From positions 1 to 52,459 of the forward strand of contig CAKRQL010000025.1 of NCBI GenBank assembly GCA_934393265.1: a stretch of 52,459 nt of DNA, in the 5' to 3' direction. Of the stretch, positions 35,460 through 44,768 are shown piece after piece (position 1 is the stretch's first letter; each line of letters starts with the position of its first letter). A program made the translations under genes and the position numbers. The notes under the pieces are model-generated. The model had not been told where the DNA came from. It searched no databases and saw only the letters and a list, made by a program, of their open reading frames with translations. This stretch comes from an uncultured Eubacteriales bacterium. Its GTDB lineage: Bacteria > Bacillota > Clostridia > Oscillospirales > CAG-272.

Positions 35460-35498
35460 CGGAGGCACGGCAATCCCGTGCCTCCGTATTTTTTGTTT
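35460..35498 (+). terminator. Rho-independent terminator of the forward operon
   Basis: A perfect 11-base stem, CGGAGGCACGG (35460-35470) with CCGTGCCTCCG (35476-35486), closes a CAATC loop and is followed by TATTTTTTGTTTT. It ends transcription of the lipoprotein cluster before the convergent polysaccharide operon. On the reverse strand it lacks a T-tail. Confidence 0.9.
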
Positions 35499-35546
35499 TC
35501 GCTTCGCTTGGCAATTCTCTCTGTCTGCGCGGCGCGCGGGCAACCC

Positions 35547-36734
35547 TTAAATCATTCCGAGGTCGCTCAGCATCCTGTTGACCTCGTCTTTTTTTTCATC
35601 GCTGAGATTTTTTATTGCGTTAAGCTTGCCCGACTGATTTTTCCTCACCTTCGGGTCGAATATACGGAACCACCGTTTTATCTCATAGAACGGCTGCAGG
35701 TATCTCCGCCCGCGCAGGCGCGGATAATTCGTGCAGAGAATATCGTACGGAAGCCACACACGGTGAAGAATATATCCAAGCCTCCCGCGCTCGGTCTGCT
35801 GACCGACGGCAACCGAATTTTCCGTATTCCCATACACCCCTCCGGCGAGGACAAACCGCTCCATTCGCCGGGTGGTGTCGTCGTGCTCCCCGTCGCCGAA
35901 CCAAACCTCCGAGAGCCGGACGGCAGCCTCCGAGAACCCTTTTATCTTAGCTCTCTCAAGCATGGCGCAGAGTGCCTCACGGTCATATATCATTTTTTCG
36001 CGGAGCAGATATATATCGAGAAACGGTCTTATACCGCAGCCGCCGCCGAGAAAATGATAGGACGCATGTGCGAGCTGATGAAACATGAAAAACTCATTAG
36101 TAAACCTGTACTCGTGCCCATCGGCTCCCTCTGCATAGCTCCAGCACTCCGCGAGTAGCGCGTCGAGATTCTCCGTATTCTCCTTTATGCTGTAATGAAG
36201 CTCGAGGTGTACCCCGCCCTCCGACATAAGCGAGATGTCGTGATAGTTTCTTTTTTCGTAGGTGTAGCCGAGCTTTTCGACAATGAGCCGTGCCGCCGCC
36301 TCCACCTCGCTCTCATGAACGAGTATATCGATGTCACAGCTCGTTCTCATCCAAGGCTCGGGGTAATACTTCCGTATTACGGAACCCTTCAGCGGGATAA
36401 AATCTATCCCCGCGCCGTTAAGCACGCTTCTGAGATTCCCGAGCTCATAATTTATTTTTTCATAGCGGTAAACCGCCGTGAATATCTGATTGTCGAACTT
36501 CTCTCTGACTTTTATTATAGCGGCGCGCCCGGCGTCATCCGCCCCCGCGGAGATCTTTTCAAATCCGCCGCACTTATTCAGCGCGTCTCCGACGAGATGA
36601 GCGAGGTCATGGGATTTCGAGAGCCTGTACAGCTCACATAGCCCGTCAGCCATCAGCCCGCTGGTCGCTCCGCCTATGTCTTTCCCGCAGACCTCTCCGG
36701 CAACAAGAGCCGTCAGTATGCGCACGGTGTCCAT
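35547..36734 (-). CDS. NTP_transf_5 family protein (putative nucleotidyltransferase)
   Basis: Resembles the uncharacterised nucleotidyltransferase_5 family found in polysaccharide and peptide-modification loci. Key motifs are PLKGSVIRKYYP, then RTSCDIDILV, in which the DxD pair fits a polymerase-beta-type metal site, then HLELHYSI. The start at 36734 is chosen because GGGAGG lies about eight bases upstream; an in-frame GTG two codons earlier would be too close to it. The predicted length is 395 residues. It is the last gene of the reverse operon, 18 bases after capF. Substrate and product are unknown; transfer of a nucleotide or phospho-group to a glycan or carrier is possible. Confidence 0.75.
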   Translation of the reverse strand: MDTVRILTALVAGEVCGKDIGGATSGLMADGLCELYRLSKSHDLAHLVGDALNKCGGFEKISAGADDAGRAAIIKVREKFDNQIFTAVYRYEKINYELGNLRSVLNGAGIDFIPLKGSVIRKYYPEPWMRTSCDIDILVHESEVEAAARLIVEKLGYTYEKRNYHDISLMSEGGVHLELHYSIKENTENLDALLAECWSYAEGADGHEYRFTNEFFMFHQLAHASYHFLGGGCGIRPFLDIYLLREKMIYDREALCAMLERAKIKGFSEAAVRLSEVWFGDGEHDDTTRRMERFVLAGGVYGNTENSVAVGQQTERGRLGYILHRVWLPYDILCTNYPRLRGRRYLQPFYEIKRWFRIFDPKVRKNQSGKLNAIKNLSDEKKDEVNRMLSDLGMI

Positions 36735-36752
36735 GACCACACCTCCCTTTTT

Positions 36753-37952
36753 TCAGACCTTCTCTCCGAATGTATCCGGGTGCGCGGGGTCAAACTGCTC
36801 GTTTGCCCACATCACCGTGACAAGGTCCTCTGTATCCGATAGATTTATAATGTTGTGAGTGTATCCGGGGAGCATGTGCACAGCCTCTATCCGCTCGCCC
36901 GAAACCTCAAAGCGCAGAACCTCGTCCGTGCCTATCCTCCGCTCCTCAATAAGACCGTGACCGGACACGACAATAAAGAACTCCCACTTTGAGTTATGCC
37001 AATGCTGCCCCTTCGTTATTCCGGGCTTTGAGATGTTCACGCTGACCTGCCCGCACTTCTCGGTTTTCAGAAGCTCGGTAAAGCTGCCCCGCGCATCAAT
37101 ATTCATTTTCAGCGGAAAGGCAATCTTCTCTTTCGGCAGATAAGAGAGATACATTGAATAGAGCTTCTTTTCAAAGCTCCCGTCCGGTATCTCCGGGATA
37201 ACGAGCGTCCTAGGCTGGTCGTGGAATTTTTTCAGACACTCCACAATATATCCGAGCGTCGCCTTGTACGTCACCGGGGCGGCGCAATATCTGCCGCTTT
37301 CGGTGAATACCGTATTGACGCCGTCAAATTCGCACCTGTGCTCCCTGCCCTCGAGGGCGTCGAACAGCTCCTCCACAAGGTCATCAATGAACAACATTTC
37401 GAGCTCCACCGACGGGTCGTTGACCGTTATAGGCAGGTCGTTTGCTATGTTATTACAGAAGGTGCCGACCGCGCTGTTGTAGTTCGGGCGCACCCACTTG
37501 CCGACAAGGTTCGGAAAGCGGTAAATCAATACACGGGCACCAGTCTCCTCGCCGTATGCGAAGAAAAGCTCCTCCCCCGCGCGCTTTGAAAGCCCGTACT
37601 CGGAGGTACCGAACCTCCCGGCGAGCGTCGCCTGAATTGACGAGGAGAGCATTACCGGGCAGGTGTTATTGTGCTTTTTCAAAAGGTCAAGGAGCCGTGA
37701 CGCAAAGCCGAAATTCCCCGCCCGGAACTCCGCCGGGTCCTTCGGTCGGTTCACCCCCGCGAGGTTGAAGACGAAATCCGCCCTCGCACAATAGTCGTCG
37801 AGCTCCTCCGGGATGCCGTCAATATCATATTCGTATATCTCTTCAATGCGGAGCTCCGGGCGCGTGCGGTTCTTTCCGTCGCGGATATTTTTGAGGTTTT
37901 CGGTGAGATTCTTGCCGACAAAGCCCTTTGCGCCTGTTATAAGTATTCTCAT
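36753..37952 (-). CDS. capF: UDP-L-FucNAc pathway reductase, CapF type
   Basis: A bifunctional 399-residue enzyme of the capsule sugar pathway. The N-terminal half is a short-chain dehydrogenase with GAKGFVGKN nucleotide-binding motif (residues 7-15), SSSIQAT and YGLSKRAGEE (YxxxK). The C-terminal 120 residues form a cupin with the metal-site motif KGQHWHNSKWEFF and the end YTHNIINLSD. In the family the two domains epimerise and reduce the CapE product on the way to UDP-L-FucNAc. It overlaps capG by ATGA, and CapE and CapG lie just upstream, so the pathway is complete. Confidence 0.92.
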   Translation of the reverse strand: MRILITGAKGFVGKNLTENLKNIRDGKNRTRPELRIEEIYEYDIDGIPEELDDYCARADFVFNLAGVNRPKDPAEFRAGNFGFASRLLDLLKKHNNTCPVMLSSSIQATLAGRFGTSEYGLSKRAGEELFFAYGEETGARVLIYRFPNLVGKWVRPNYNSAVGTFCNNIANDLPITVNDPSVELEMLFIDDLVEELFDALEGREHRCEFDGVNTVFTESGRYCAAPVTYKATLGYIVECLKKFHDQPRTLVIPEIPDGSFEKKLYSMYLSYLPKEKIAFPLKMNIDARGSFTELLKTEKCGQVSVNISKPGITKGQHWHNSKWEFFIVVSGHGLIEERRIGTDEVLRFEVSGERIEAVHMLPGYTHNIINLSDTEDLVTVMWANEQFDPAHPDTFGEKV

Positions 37953-39121
37953 AAGTCTTTTCTCCAGACCATCTTGTTGACAACGCCTGTGTAAGACTGA
38001 ATGATTTTTACGACCTTTGAGGACACGTTTTCCTCAACATAATCCGGCACGGGTATGCCGTAGTCGCCGTTTCGGTTCATTTCGACCGCCGTGTCAACCG
38101 ATTGAAGAAGTCCTCGCTCGTCAATACCGGAAAGTATAAAGCAAGCCTTGTCGAGTGCCTCCGGGCGCTCTGTCGACGTGCGTATGCACACAGCCGGGAA
38201 CGGATGCCCGACAGAGGTAAAGAAGCTACTCTCCTCCGGGAGCGTCCCGCTGTCCGAAACCACGCAAAATGCGTTCATTTGTAAACAATTGTAGTCATGG
38301 AAGCCGAGCGGTTCATGCTGAATTACCCGCTTGTCGAGCTTGAAGCCCGATGCCTCGAGCCGTTTTTTAGAGCGGGGATGACAGGAATACAGCACAGGCA
38401 TGTCGTACCTTTCAGCCATTTTATTGATTGCAGAAAACAGGCTTACAAAGTTCTTTTCGGTGTCTATATTCTCCTCGCGGTGTGCGGAAAGCAGGATATA
38501 TCCGCCCTTTTTAAGTCCGAGGCGTGTATGAATATCGCTCGCCTCGATCTCCGACAGGTTGTTATGGAGCACCTCTGCCATAGGAGAACCTGTAACATAG
38601 GTGCGCTCCTTCGGAAGTCCGCAGTCGGAAAGATACCGGCGTGCGTGCTCGGAATATGCCATATTTACATCGGAAATAATGTCGACGATACGGCGGTTCG
38701 TCTCCTCGGGGAGGCACTCGTCCTTACAGCGGTTGCCCGCCTCCATGTGAAAGATAGGAATATGCAGCCGCTTTGCGCCTATTACCGAAAGGCAGGAGTT
38801 CGTATCGCCGAGCACGAGCACCGCGTCCGGCTTTATCTCTGCCATAAGGGTATACGACTTCGCGATGATATTTCCGCAGGTCTCGCCGAGATTTGCGCCG
38901 ACGGCGTCAAGATAAACCTCCGGGTCGGCGAGCTTCAGCTCCTTGAAAAACACGCCGTTGAGGTTATAATCATAATTCTGCCCCGTGTGCGCAAGTATAA
39001 CATCAAAGTACCTGCGGCACTTTGTGATAACCGCAGAGAGACGGATTATCTCCGGGCGCGTGCCGACGATTATAAGCAGCTTCAGCTTGCCGTTTTCCTG
39101 CCACTTCACGTTCTCAAACAT
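37949..39121 (-). CDS. capG: UDP-sugar 2-epimerase completing UDP-L-FucNAc (CapG type)
   Basis: A 390-residue non-hydrolysing 2-epimerase of the WecB fold. It has IIVGTRPEIIRLSAV, HTGQNYDYNLN, VLGDTNSCLSV, FHMEAGNRCKDECLPEETNRR and SAHREENID. The MEAGNRCKDEC variant in place of the WecB VEAGLRT marks the CapG/FnlC subgroup, which converts the reduced sugar into UDP-N-acetyl-L-fucosamine. It starts directly after the capE stop and overlaps capF. A true WecB-type paralog is encoded at 40175-41290, so the two epimerases have separate jobs. Confidence 0.92.
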   Translation of the reverse strand: MFENVKWQENGKLKLLIIVGTRPEIIRLSAVITKCRRYFDVILAHTGQNYDYNLNGVFFKELKLADPEVYLDAVGANLGETCGNIIAKSYTLMAEIKPDAVLVLGDTNSCLSVIGAKRLHIPIFHMEAGNRCKDECLPEETNRRIVDIISDVNMAYSEHARRYLSDCGLPKERTYVTGSPMAEVLHNNLSEIEASDIHTRLGLKKGGYILLSAHREENIDTEKNFVSLFSAINKMAERYDMPVLYSCHPRSKKRLEASGFKLDKRVIQHEPLGFHDYNCLQMNAFCVVSDSGTLPEESSFFTSVGHPFPAVCIRTSTERPEALDKACFILSGIDERGLLQSVDTAVEMNRNGDYGIPVPDYVEENVSSKVVKIIQSYTGVVNKMVWRKDL

Positions 39122-40162
39122 TTATCTTCCCACCTTTTTGAGCTCTTCCTGAATGTATGCGAGCGAGGCTATCTTTGCCTTTGTCTCCTCCACATCGAGT
39201 ATGCGGGTATTGTTGGAATTGAACTCCGTGAGGGTGTTGCGCTTCTCGTCGCCCTCCTTGAAATACTTGTCGTAGTTCAGACCGCGGTTGTCGGCGGGGA
39301 CGCGGTAGAAGTTGCCCATGTCGACTGCCTTTGCGCACTCCTCATTTGTAAGGAGAGTCTCATACATCTTCTCGCCGTGGCGTATGCCTATAACCTTTAT
39401 GTCCTCCGGTCTGCCGCCGAAGAGCTCACATACCGCCTGTGCCTGTGTCCCTATCGTGCATGCCGGAGCCTTCTGAATAAGGAGGTCGCCGTTCTCGCCG
39501 TGCTCAAATGCGAAGAGAACGAGATCCACCGCCTCCTCGAGCGACATGATAAAGCGGGTCATCGACGGCTCGGTTATAGTTATGGGGTTGCCGTTCTTTA
39601 TCTGGTCTATCCACAGAGGAATGACCGACCCGCGCGAGCACATGACATTGCCGTAACGGGTGCAACAGATCTTTGTCTTTCCGGAATTTCTCGACTTCGC
39701 GACGGCGACCTTTTCTTCAATCGCTTTGGTTATTCCCATCGCATTGATGGGATATGCCGCCTTGTCGGTCGAGAGGCAGATGACGCACTTCACCCCGGCT
39801 TCAATAGCCGCAGTGAGGACATTGTCCGTGCCTATTATGTTGGTGCGCACCGCCTCCATCGGGAAGAACTCGCAGGACGGTACCTGCTTCAGTGCGGCGG
39901 CGTGGAATATGTAATCCACCCCGTGCATAACGCCGCGGCAGGACTGCAGATCACGCACATCGCCTATATAGAATTTTATCTTGTCCGCCACCTCGGGCAT
40001 CTTCGCCTGAAACTCATGGCGCATGTCATCCTGCTTCTTCTCGTCGCGCGAGAAAATGCGGATCTCACCTATGTCCGTCCCGAGAAACCGGTTCAAAACC
40101 GCGTTTCCGAAAGACCCCGTCCCCCCGGTGATAAGTAAAGTTTTGTTTGTAAAAAGACCCAT
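39122..40162 (-). CDS. capE: UDP-GlcNAc 4,6-dehydratase (inverting), CapE type
   Basis: First enzyme of UDP-L-FucNAc synthesis: dehydrates and epimerises UDP-GlcNAc in the cytoplasm. The 346-residue protein has the NAD(P) motif GGTGSFG (residues 13-19), HAAALKQVPSCE, STDKAAYPINAMG and GITK. Met142 and Lys146 take the place of the usual YxxxK, which matches the altered SMK-type centre of the WbpM/CapE class. RYGNVMCSRGSVIPLW and the C-terminal NTRILDV segment are also typical. It lies 12 bases after wecB and abuts capG. Confidence 0.94.
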   Translation of the reverse strand: MGLFTNKTLLITGGTGSFGNAVLNRFLGTDIGEIRIFSRDEKKQDDMRHEFQAKMPEVADKIKFYIGDVRDLQSCRGVMHGVDYIFHAAALKQVPSCEFFPMEAVRTNIIGTDNVLTAAIEAGVKCVICLSTDKAAYPINAMGITKAIEEKVAVAKSRNSGKTKICCTRYGNVMCSRGSVIPLWIDQIKNGNPITITEPSMTRFIMSLEEAVDLVLFAFEHGENGDLLIQKAPACTIGTQAQAVCELFGGRPEDIKVIGIRHGEKMYETLLTNEECAKAVDMGNFYRVPADNRGLNYDKYFKEGDEKRNTLTEFNSNNTRILDVEETKAKIASLAYIQEELKKVGR

Positions 40163-40174
40163 TTTTATTTAACC

Positions 40175-41290
40175 TCAACCATTCCATTCACTATATGGCT
40201 TGCCCTCGAGAATATCTGCAATTCTCTTGCACGCTTTTCCGTCGCCATACGGATTGCATGCTCTGCTCATAGAATTGTAGGCATCTTTATCATTCAGAAG
40301 CTTGCTGAACTCATTATAAATCACATCTTCCGAAGTCCCCACAAGCTTCAGAGTCCCGGCTTCGACCCCCTCGGGGCGCTCGGTGGTGTCGCGCATAACA
40401 AGTACCGGAACACCATACGCAGGTGCCTCCTCCTGTATTCCTCCGGAGTCAGTCAGAATCAGGTACGCGCGAGACTCGAAATTATGGCAATCAAATACCT
40501 CGATGGGTTCAATTACGTGGATACGGTCACAGCTTCCGAGCTCTTCGTCGGCAGCCTTTCTGACGGCAGGATTCATATGTATGGGATATACAGCCTTGCA
40601 ATCAGGATGTTCGTCGAGAACGCGGCGAATTGCCCTGAACATGTTGTGCATTGGCTCACCGAGATTTTCACGCCTGTGAGCCGTGATGAATATAAGCTTA
40701 TCATTGCCCACCCAATCAAGCTCCGGGTGCGTGTAATCCTTCTTCACCGTGTGCCCCATTGCGTCAATGACGGTATTTCCGGTTACATATATACTGTCGG
40801 CTTTTTTCCCCTCACCGAGAAGATTTTTCTTTGCCAACAATGTCGGTGCAAAATTATATTTAGCTATCAAGCCTATTCCCTGGCGGTTAAATTCCTCCGG
40901 AAAGGGGGAGTAGATATTGTAAGTGCGCAGCCCCGCCTCAACATGTCCGACCGGTATTTGCAGATAAAAGCAAGCGAGTGCTGTTACAAATGCAGTCGAT
41001 GTATCTCCGTGAACGAGTACAATATCGGGCTTTATTTTTTCAAGGACATCTTTGACCTTGTTCAAAATGCTCGTGGTTATGTCGAACAGAGTCTGCCCCT
41101 GTTTCATTATAGCAAGGTCATAATCCGGCTCAACTTGAAATGTACGCAGCACCTGATCCAACATTTGACGATGCTGTCCGGTCACGCAAACTGTCGTGCG
41201 GATATTTTCTCTCGTTTTAAGCTCATTTACCAACGGGCACATTTTTATTGCTTCCGGGCGTGTACCAAAAATAAGCGTAACTGATTTCAT
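40175..41290 (-). CDS. wecB: UDP-N-acetylglucosamine 2-epimerase (non-hydrolysing)
   Basis: Interconverts UDP-GlcNAc and UDP-ManNAc. The 371-residue protein has LIFGTRPEAIKMCPLV, VTGQHRQMLD, VLVHGDTSTAF, VGHVEAGLRTYN, FPEEFNRQ, ITAHRREN and DSGGIQEEAPAYG, all standard for WecB/MnaA. UDP-ManNAc could supply a ManNAc residue of the polymer or teichoic-acid linkage units. No UDP-ManNAc dehydrogenase (wecC) is in the window, so the uronic acid form is not implied. It lies 24 bases after the flippase gene and is more GC-rich than the genes before it. Confidence 0.95.
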   Translation of the reverse strand: MKSVTLIFGTRPEAIKMCPLVNELKTRENIRTTVCVTGQHRQMLDQVLRTFQVEPDYDLAIMKQGQTLFDITTSILNKVKDVLEKIKPDIVLVHGDTSTAFVTALACFYLQIPVGHVEAGLRTYNIYSPFPEEFNRQGIGLIAKYNFAPTLLAKKNLLGEGKKADSIYVTGNTVIDAMGHTVKKDYTHPELDWVGNDKLIFITAHRRENLGEPMHNMFRAIRRVLDEHPDCKAVYPIHMNPAVRKAADEELGSCDRIHVIEPIEVFDCHNFESRAYLILTDSGGIQEEAPAYGVPVLVMRDTTERPEGVEAGTLKLVGTSEDVIYNEFSKLLNDKDAYNSMSRACNPYGDGKACKRIADILEGKPYSEWNG

Positions 41291-41314
41291 TGCAATTACC
41301 TCGAGTAAAAATAG

Positions 41315-42832
41315 TTATCTGCCTAATTTGTCTTTGAATTTATTTAGAATCAATTTAGACGTTCTTAAATCAGTAATAGTATAAATAATTCCACATACAA
41401 CAAACATAACAACCGAAGCAATCGTTGCGCATATTATCCAACGAATAACCGTCATTTGCTCCGTTTTTACAAATACCAATCCAACATAAAAAGCTAAAAT
41501 AATAACAGAAGTCATAATAATTTGTCTCAAAGTAGTCCGAACAAATATGCCGGATAGCAATTTTCGTTCTATGATAAACGTCATGGATATATTGCGATGC
41601 AGAGCAGCCACTATCATAGCAATCAAGACTCCCTCTACGCCCCAAACATAGCAAAGCACCACGCCCAACACCAACTGCAACAACAGATTTATAATGTTTG
41701 ACAACCTGTTTTCTTTATACAGCGCAGCAGCATTAATTACGGCAGTAGCGGGAATGCGGAAAGAATACAGTGCTCCCCAAATTGAAAACAAGATCGCATA
41801 TGATACATGTATGTAGTTGATATCATTTACCACGGAAACGTACAGTTTAACAAATGGAAGTATCATAATAGCACATACCGAGAATATCCATGTGAGAATA
41901 AACGATACTCCCCATTCATAAGTGTGAAATATCTCGGAAATGTCTTGCTTTAATACAATTTTTTCCCCTAAGAGAGGAGAGACCCCTGAGCTCAGCGCGG
42001 AAACGACAGCAATGACCGCACTAATAACAATACTGTATATCGCGTATACATTTGCTTCTTCATAGCTAAGCATCTGTGATACTATCACAATGGGTAACGT
42101 CGTGCTTGTATTGATAGATATCTGCAAAAGCAATGCGTCCCATCTGTTATTTGTAGTTAAAGTATCAGGTGCATGTGTGGAGTTAAATGTGAGATTCGGG
42201 TAATTTCTTTTTACATAAAACTTCAAAATGACAGAACGTATAAATAGAGTAAAAATAGGGATGATCTTAACAAAAACGACTTCAATCTCGAATTGTAATG
42301 CTATCCAAACAATTACAAATCTAAGTACCTGTGCTACAATCATTGCGAAAGAAATCACGTATTCTTTCTTGTCCGCAGTCAGTAACACTCTATATTTTGA
42401 CATTGAATAAAAGTCGAATGCTCCATAGAACCCTATTACAAAAATTAAAGCGACAAATTCCATGTGCGAAAGAGCATTCGCACTACTTACCATCGGGAAA
42501 AGCAATGACAGCAGTATCACTAGTACCAAATATATGTAGCTGATCTTTTGATACTGTCTTTTTGAATATGATATTATCCCGCTTATGCCGTCACTATCGT
42601 TCTGATTTAGAGGTTTGTATAACGAGTGAATCAGAGATAACCCAAGTCCCGCCTCCAAATATGAGAAATAGGAAATAAAACTATTTATAGTCGAAATGAC
42701 ACCATTTATTTCCGAGCCGTACATCGCCAAATAAAGCCGTGGCAATACGATTCCCACAAGGAGATTTACAACTTGCAAAATCAGGTACGACATCATGTTT
42801 GCGTACAATTTATTTTTTCGTGCTATCTTCAC
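41315..42832 (-). CDS. polysaccharide flippase (Wzx/MATE-like)
   Basis: A 505-residue, very hydrophobic protein with about 12 membrane helices in two halves of a MOP-superfamily flippase. It opens with KIARKNKLYANMMSYLILQVV and has GLGLSLIHSLYKPLN and the internal FRIPATAVINAA segment typical of Wzx. It should flip the lipid-linked repeat unit to the outside of the membrane. I chose the GTG at 42832, which overlaps the preceding stop (GTGA) and follows AGAGG; a longer upstream reading would run far into the previous gene. Base composition is AT-rich. Confidence 0.9.
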   Translation of the reverse strand: MKIARKNKLYANMMSYLILQVVNLLVGIVLPRLYLAMYGSEINGVISTINSFISYFSYLEAGLGLSLIHSLYKPLNQNDSDGISGIISYSKRQYQKISYIYLVLVILLSLLFPMVSSANALSHMEFVALIFVIGFYGAFDFYSMSKYRVLLTADKKEYVISFAMIVAQVLRFVIVWIALQFEIEVVFVKIIPIFTLFIRSVILKFYVKRNYPNLTFNSTHAPDTLTTNNRWDALLLQISINTSTTLPIVIVSQMLSYEEANVYAIYSIVISAVIAVVSALSSGVSPLLGEKIVLKQDISEIFHTYEWGVSFILTWIFSVCAIMILPFVKLYVSVVNDINYIHVSYAILFSIWGALYSFRIPATAVINAAALYKENRLSNIINLLLQLVLGVVLCYVWGVEGVLIAMIVAALHRNISMTFIIERKLLSGIFVRTTLRQIIMTSVIILAFYVGLVFVKTEQMTVIRWIICATIASVVMFVVCGIIYTITDLRTSKLILNKFKDKLGR

Positions 42833-43956
42833 TTGACATCCTCTGTCATAATACTGAATAATTGAGGGGAAGAAACAAATTCTGCGTCCGGAAACGCACA
42901 CAGTATGTTTTGCAATAATTTCCGCAATCCAAGCAAGTTATTATTTCTGTTTTCGCAAAAAATCGAGCCAATATAATTAAACCTATGACTGCATATTATA
43001 GCAGGTTTTTTTGCAGCGAACGAGCGCTTTACCTCGTCAAAACATAGTTTAGCGCTTTCTGCGGGGTTGTGATAGTATGCAGGCTCGTATGTGCAGTTAC
43101 GAACCGAATATACTTGCCCTAATCTATTCCTCTCACCTGTAAAGTGAATTCTCCTTTTATACTGCTTTTTTTTGCTTTGGGGGGATGGATAATTTTGCCA
43201 TATAGCTGACTGTATAAAACGAATACCTAAGTTTTTTAGTGCATTCTCAAGCTCGTTATTCCACACATAGCAAGATGCAACGAACGATTGACTTGCGACA
43301 CCAAACGCCGTTTTGAATATTTCATGTGCGTCTGTCAAAATTTTTGCGAGTTCTTCGTTTGTCGAATGTGACGTGTTAAACGCATCCATGTAACCAAACA
43401 CATTGTCGGCAGAAAATGAACCGCCTACTCCGATCATATGATTCTCAAAAGCCAGTAGGGTTTCCCTATTGCCGCTCTTCAGGTCGTGCATCCAACGCCC
43501 AACATTCATATGTTCACGACAATGTAACTGCGGTACAAAGCAATTGCTATGCGCTTTAATTTGCTCAAAAATGGCGTTTTCACCGTAATAACGATAATAA
43601 GTTTCATAAAATGGCTCGAATTTATATATGCCTGATGAAATTTCGATTTCTTCAAATCTTGGATTCGCCATTGCAAAATTAGCCGTTATGACAGCAGGCT
43701 TTCCTTTATAATCGCGTACAGAGCATAACGCATCAAACAACATCGACAAATCTTCCGGGCTTTCGAGGCAATCGTTACTCAAAAACGCATCGTCCTGCGG
43801 ATTGTCACCGAAAGAAACCAAACGTTCAAGCGTCTGCTTTGAGGGCATTCTAATACTCCCCCAATCGTCAGATTCTATTACAATTAACTTCCTGTCGGTG
43901 TGATAACCGCGAATTGAAACATATGCATCTTTCGCTTTCGTCAGTACAGCGCTCAT
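42829..43956 (-). CDS. polysaccharide (de)acetylase-like protein
   Basis: A predicted 375-residue cytoplasmic protein with the look of the polysaccharide deacetylase barrel. An early acidic motif VIESDDWGSIRMPS stands in place of the usual TFDDG. HCREHMNVGRW and the late SHRFNYIGS supply candidate histidines. Similar proteins occur in Bacteroidota and Clostridia glycan loci without a known substrate. There is no signal peptide, so it would act on a nucleotide- or lipid-linked sugar inside the cell. The ATG at 43956 is favoured because AAAGGGG lies seven bases upstream; an in-frame GTG at 43962 is also possible and would overlap licD. Confidence 0.7.
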   Translation of the reverse strand: MSAVLTKAKDAYVSIRGYHTDRKLIVIESDDWGSIRMPSKQTLERLVSFGDNPQDDAFLSNDCLESPEDLSMLFDALCSVRDYKGKPAVITANFAMANPRFEEIEISSGIYKFEPFYETYYRYYGENAIFEQIKAHSNCFVPQLHCREHMNVGRWMHDLKSGNRETLLAFENHMIGVGGSFSADNVFGYMDAFNTSHSTNEELAKILTDAHEIFKTAFGVASQSFVASCYVWNNELENALKNLGIRFIQSAIWQNYPSPQSKKKQYKRRIHFTGERNRLGQVYSVRNCTYEPAYYHNPAESAKLCFDEVKRSFAAKKPAIICSHRFNYIGSIFCENRNNNLLGLRKLLQNILCAFPDAEFVSSPQLFSIMTEDVK

Positions 43957-43958
43957 TC

Positions 43959-44768
43959 TCACGCCCCTTTGTTTGAATAAATATTATGACCTTTCCGTCT
44001 TTTTTCAATAGGAGGTACCTCGGAATAGTTTTCTCCGTACAGTATAGTCAAATAGTCGTCTAACTTCTCCGGAACATAAAACTGCTCAGTCTCAAATATA
44101 TGCAATGTAGGTTTCCCGTATATATCTTTTGCAATTACCTGCTTCTTAAAAGAGTACTGGCTTGAAAGAGAGCATACACGCCCTGTATTGTTGGTCGAGT
44201 ATTTTTTGCACAATTTGTCAAATGATGCTATTATGTTATTCCTGAATGGGCGCAGAATTAAAGACACTATTTTTTTTATAGTCAACGTCAGTCTTGAATT
44301 ATTATTATTTCTTACGTCGATTCTTTGAATAGCCTTTTTCTTTTTTGATATGGCTTTTTCATATTTTATCAATTCTTCATCATCGTCAGGAACATTATCT
44401 AAAGGAAAAACATCCAGATATAATCTTTTATCGAGTATCGTATTTTCGATTATCGGGTTATCTATGTATACGTCGGGAAAATAAATTCTTGTTAATGCAA
44501 AATCGCAGCGGTTGCAATTCTTGAAATTTACAACATCATAATGTTTATCAAAAAAATCGGTTAATTTAACAAACTTTTCATAATCTTCACGAAATAATCC
44601 TACGTCAATATCATCATCCCAGGGAATAAAGCCGTTATGTCTTGCCGCACCTAAGGCGCTACCCGCAATTAAATAATAGTTAATCTCGTGTTTTTGCATA
44701 AATTCGTGCAGTAATTTCATTAAATCCAATTGCATGCGCTGAACATATTTTATATCCAATAATTTCAT
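43959..44768 (-). CDS. LicD family phosphotransferase
   Basis: A 269-residue LicD/FKTN-type protein. The active-site region GSALGAARHNGFIPWDDDIDVGLFREDYEKF contains the DDxD metal-binding acids. Members attach phosphocholine or another phospho-alcohol from a CDP donor to a glycan. The cytidylyltransferase encoded three genes upstream (45955-46365) could make such a CDP donor, which supports a phosphodiester decoration of the polymer. It overlaps the upstream FrhB-like gene by ATGA. It is AT-rich: for example the 60 bases from 44221 contain only 17 G+C. Confidence 0.9.
   Translation of the reverse strand: MKLLDIKYVQRMQLDLMKLLHEFMQKHEINYYLIAGSALGAARHNGFIPWDDDIDVGLFREDYEKFVKLTDFFDKHYDVVNFKNCNRCDFALTRIYFPDVYIDNPIIENTILDKRLYLDVFPLDNVPDDDEELIKYEKAISKKKKAIQRIDVRNNNNSRLTLTIKKIVSLILRPFRNNIIASFDKLCKKYSTNNTGRVCSLSSQYSFKKQVIAKDIYGKPTLHIFETEQFYVPEKLDDYLTILYGENYSEVPPIEKRRKGHNIYSNKGA

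Noticed and set aside
38297..40138. 613-codon forward ORF opposite capG and capE
   Set aside because: Both reverse products are clearly recognised enzymes with motifs in place; the forward frame is their shadow.
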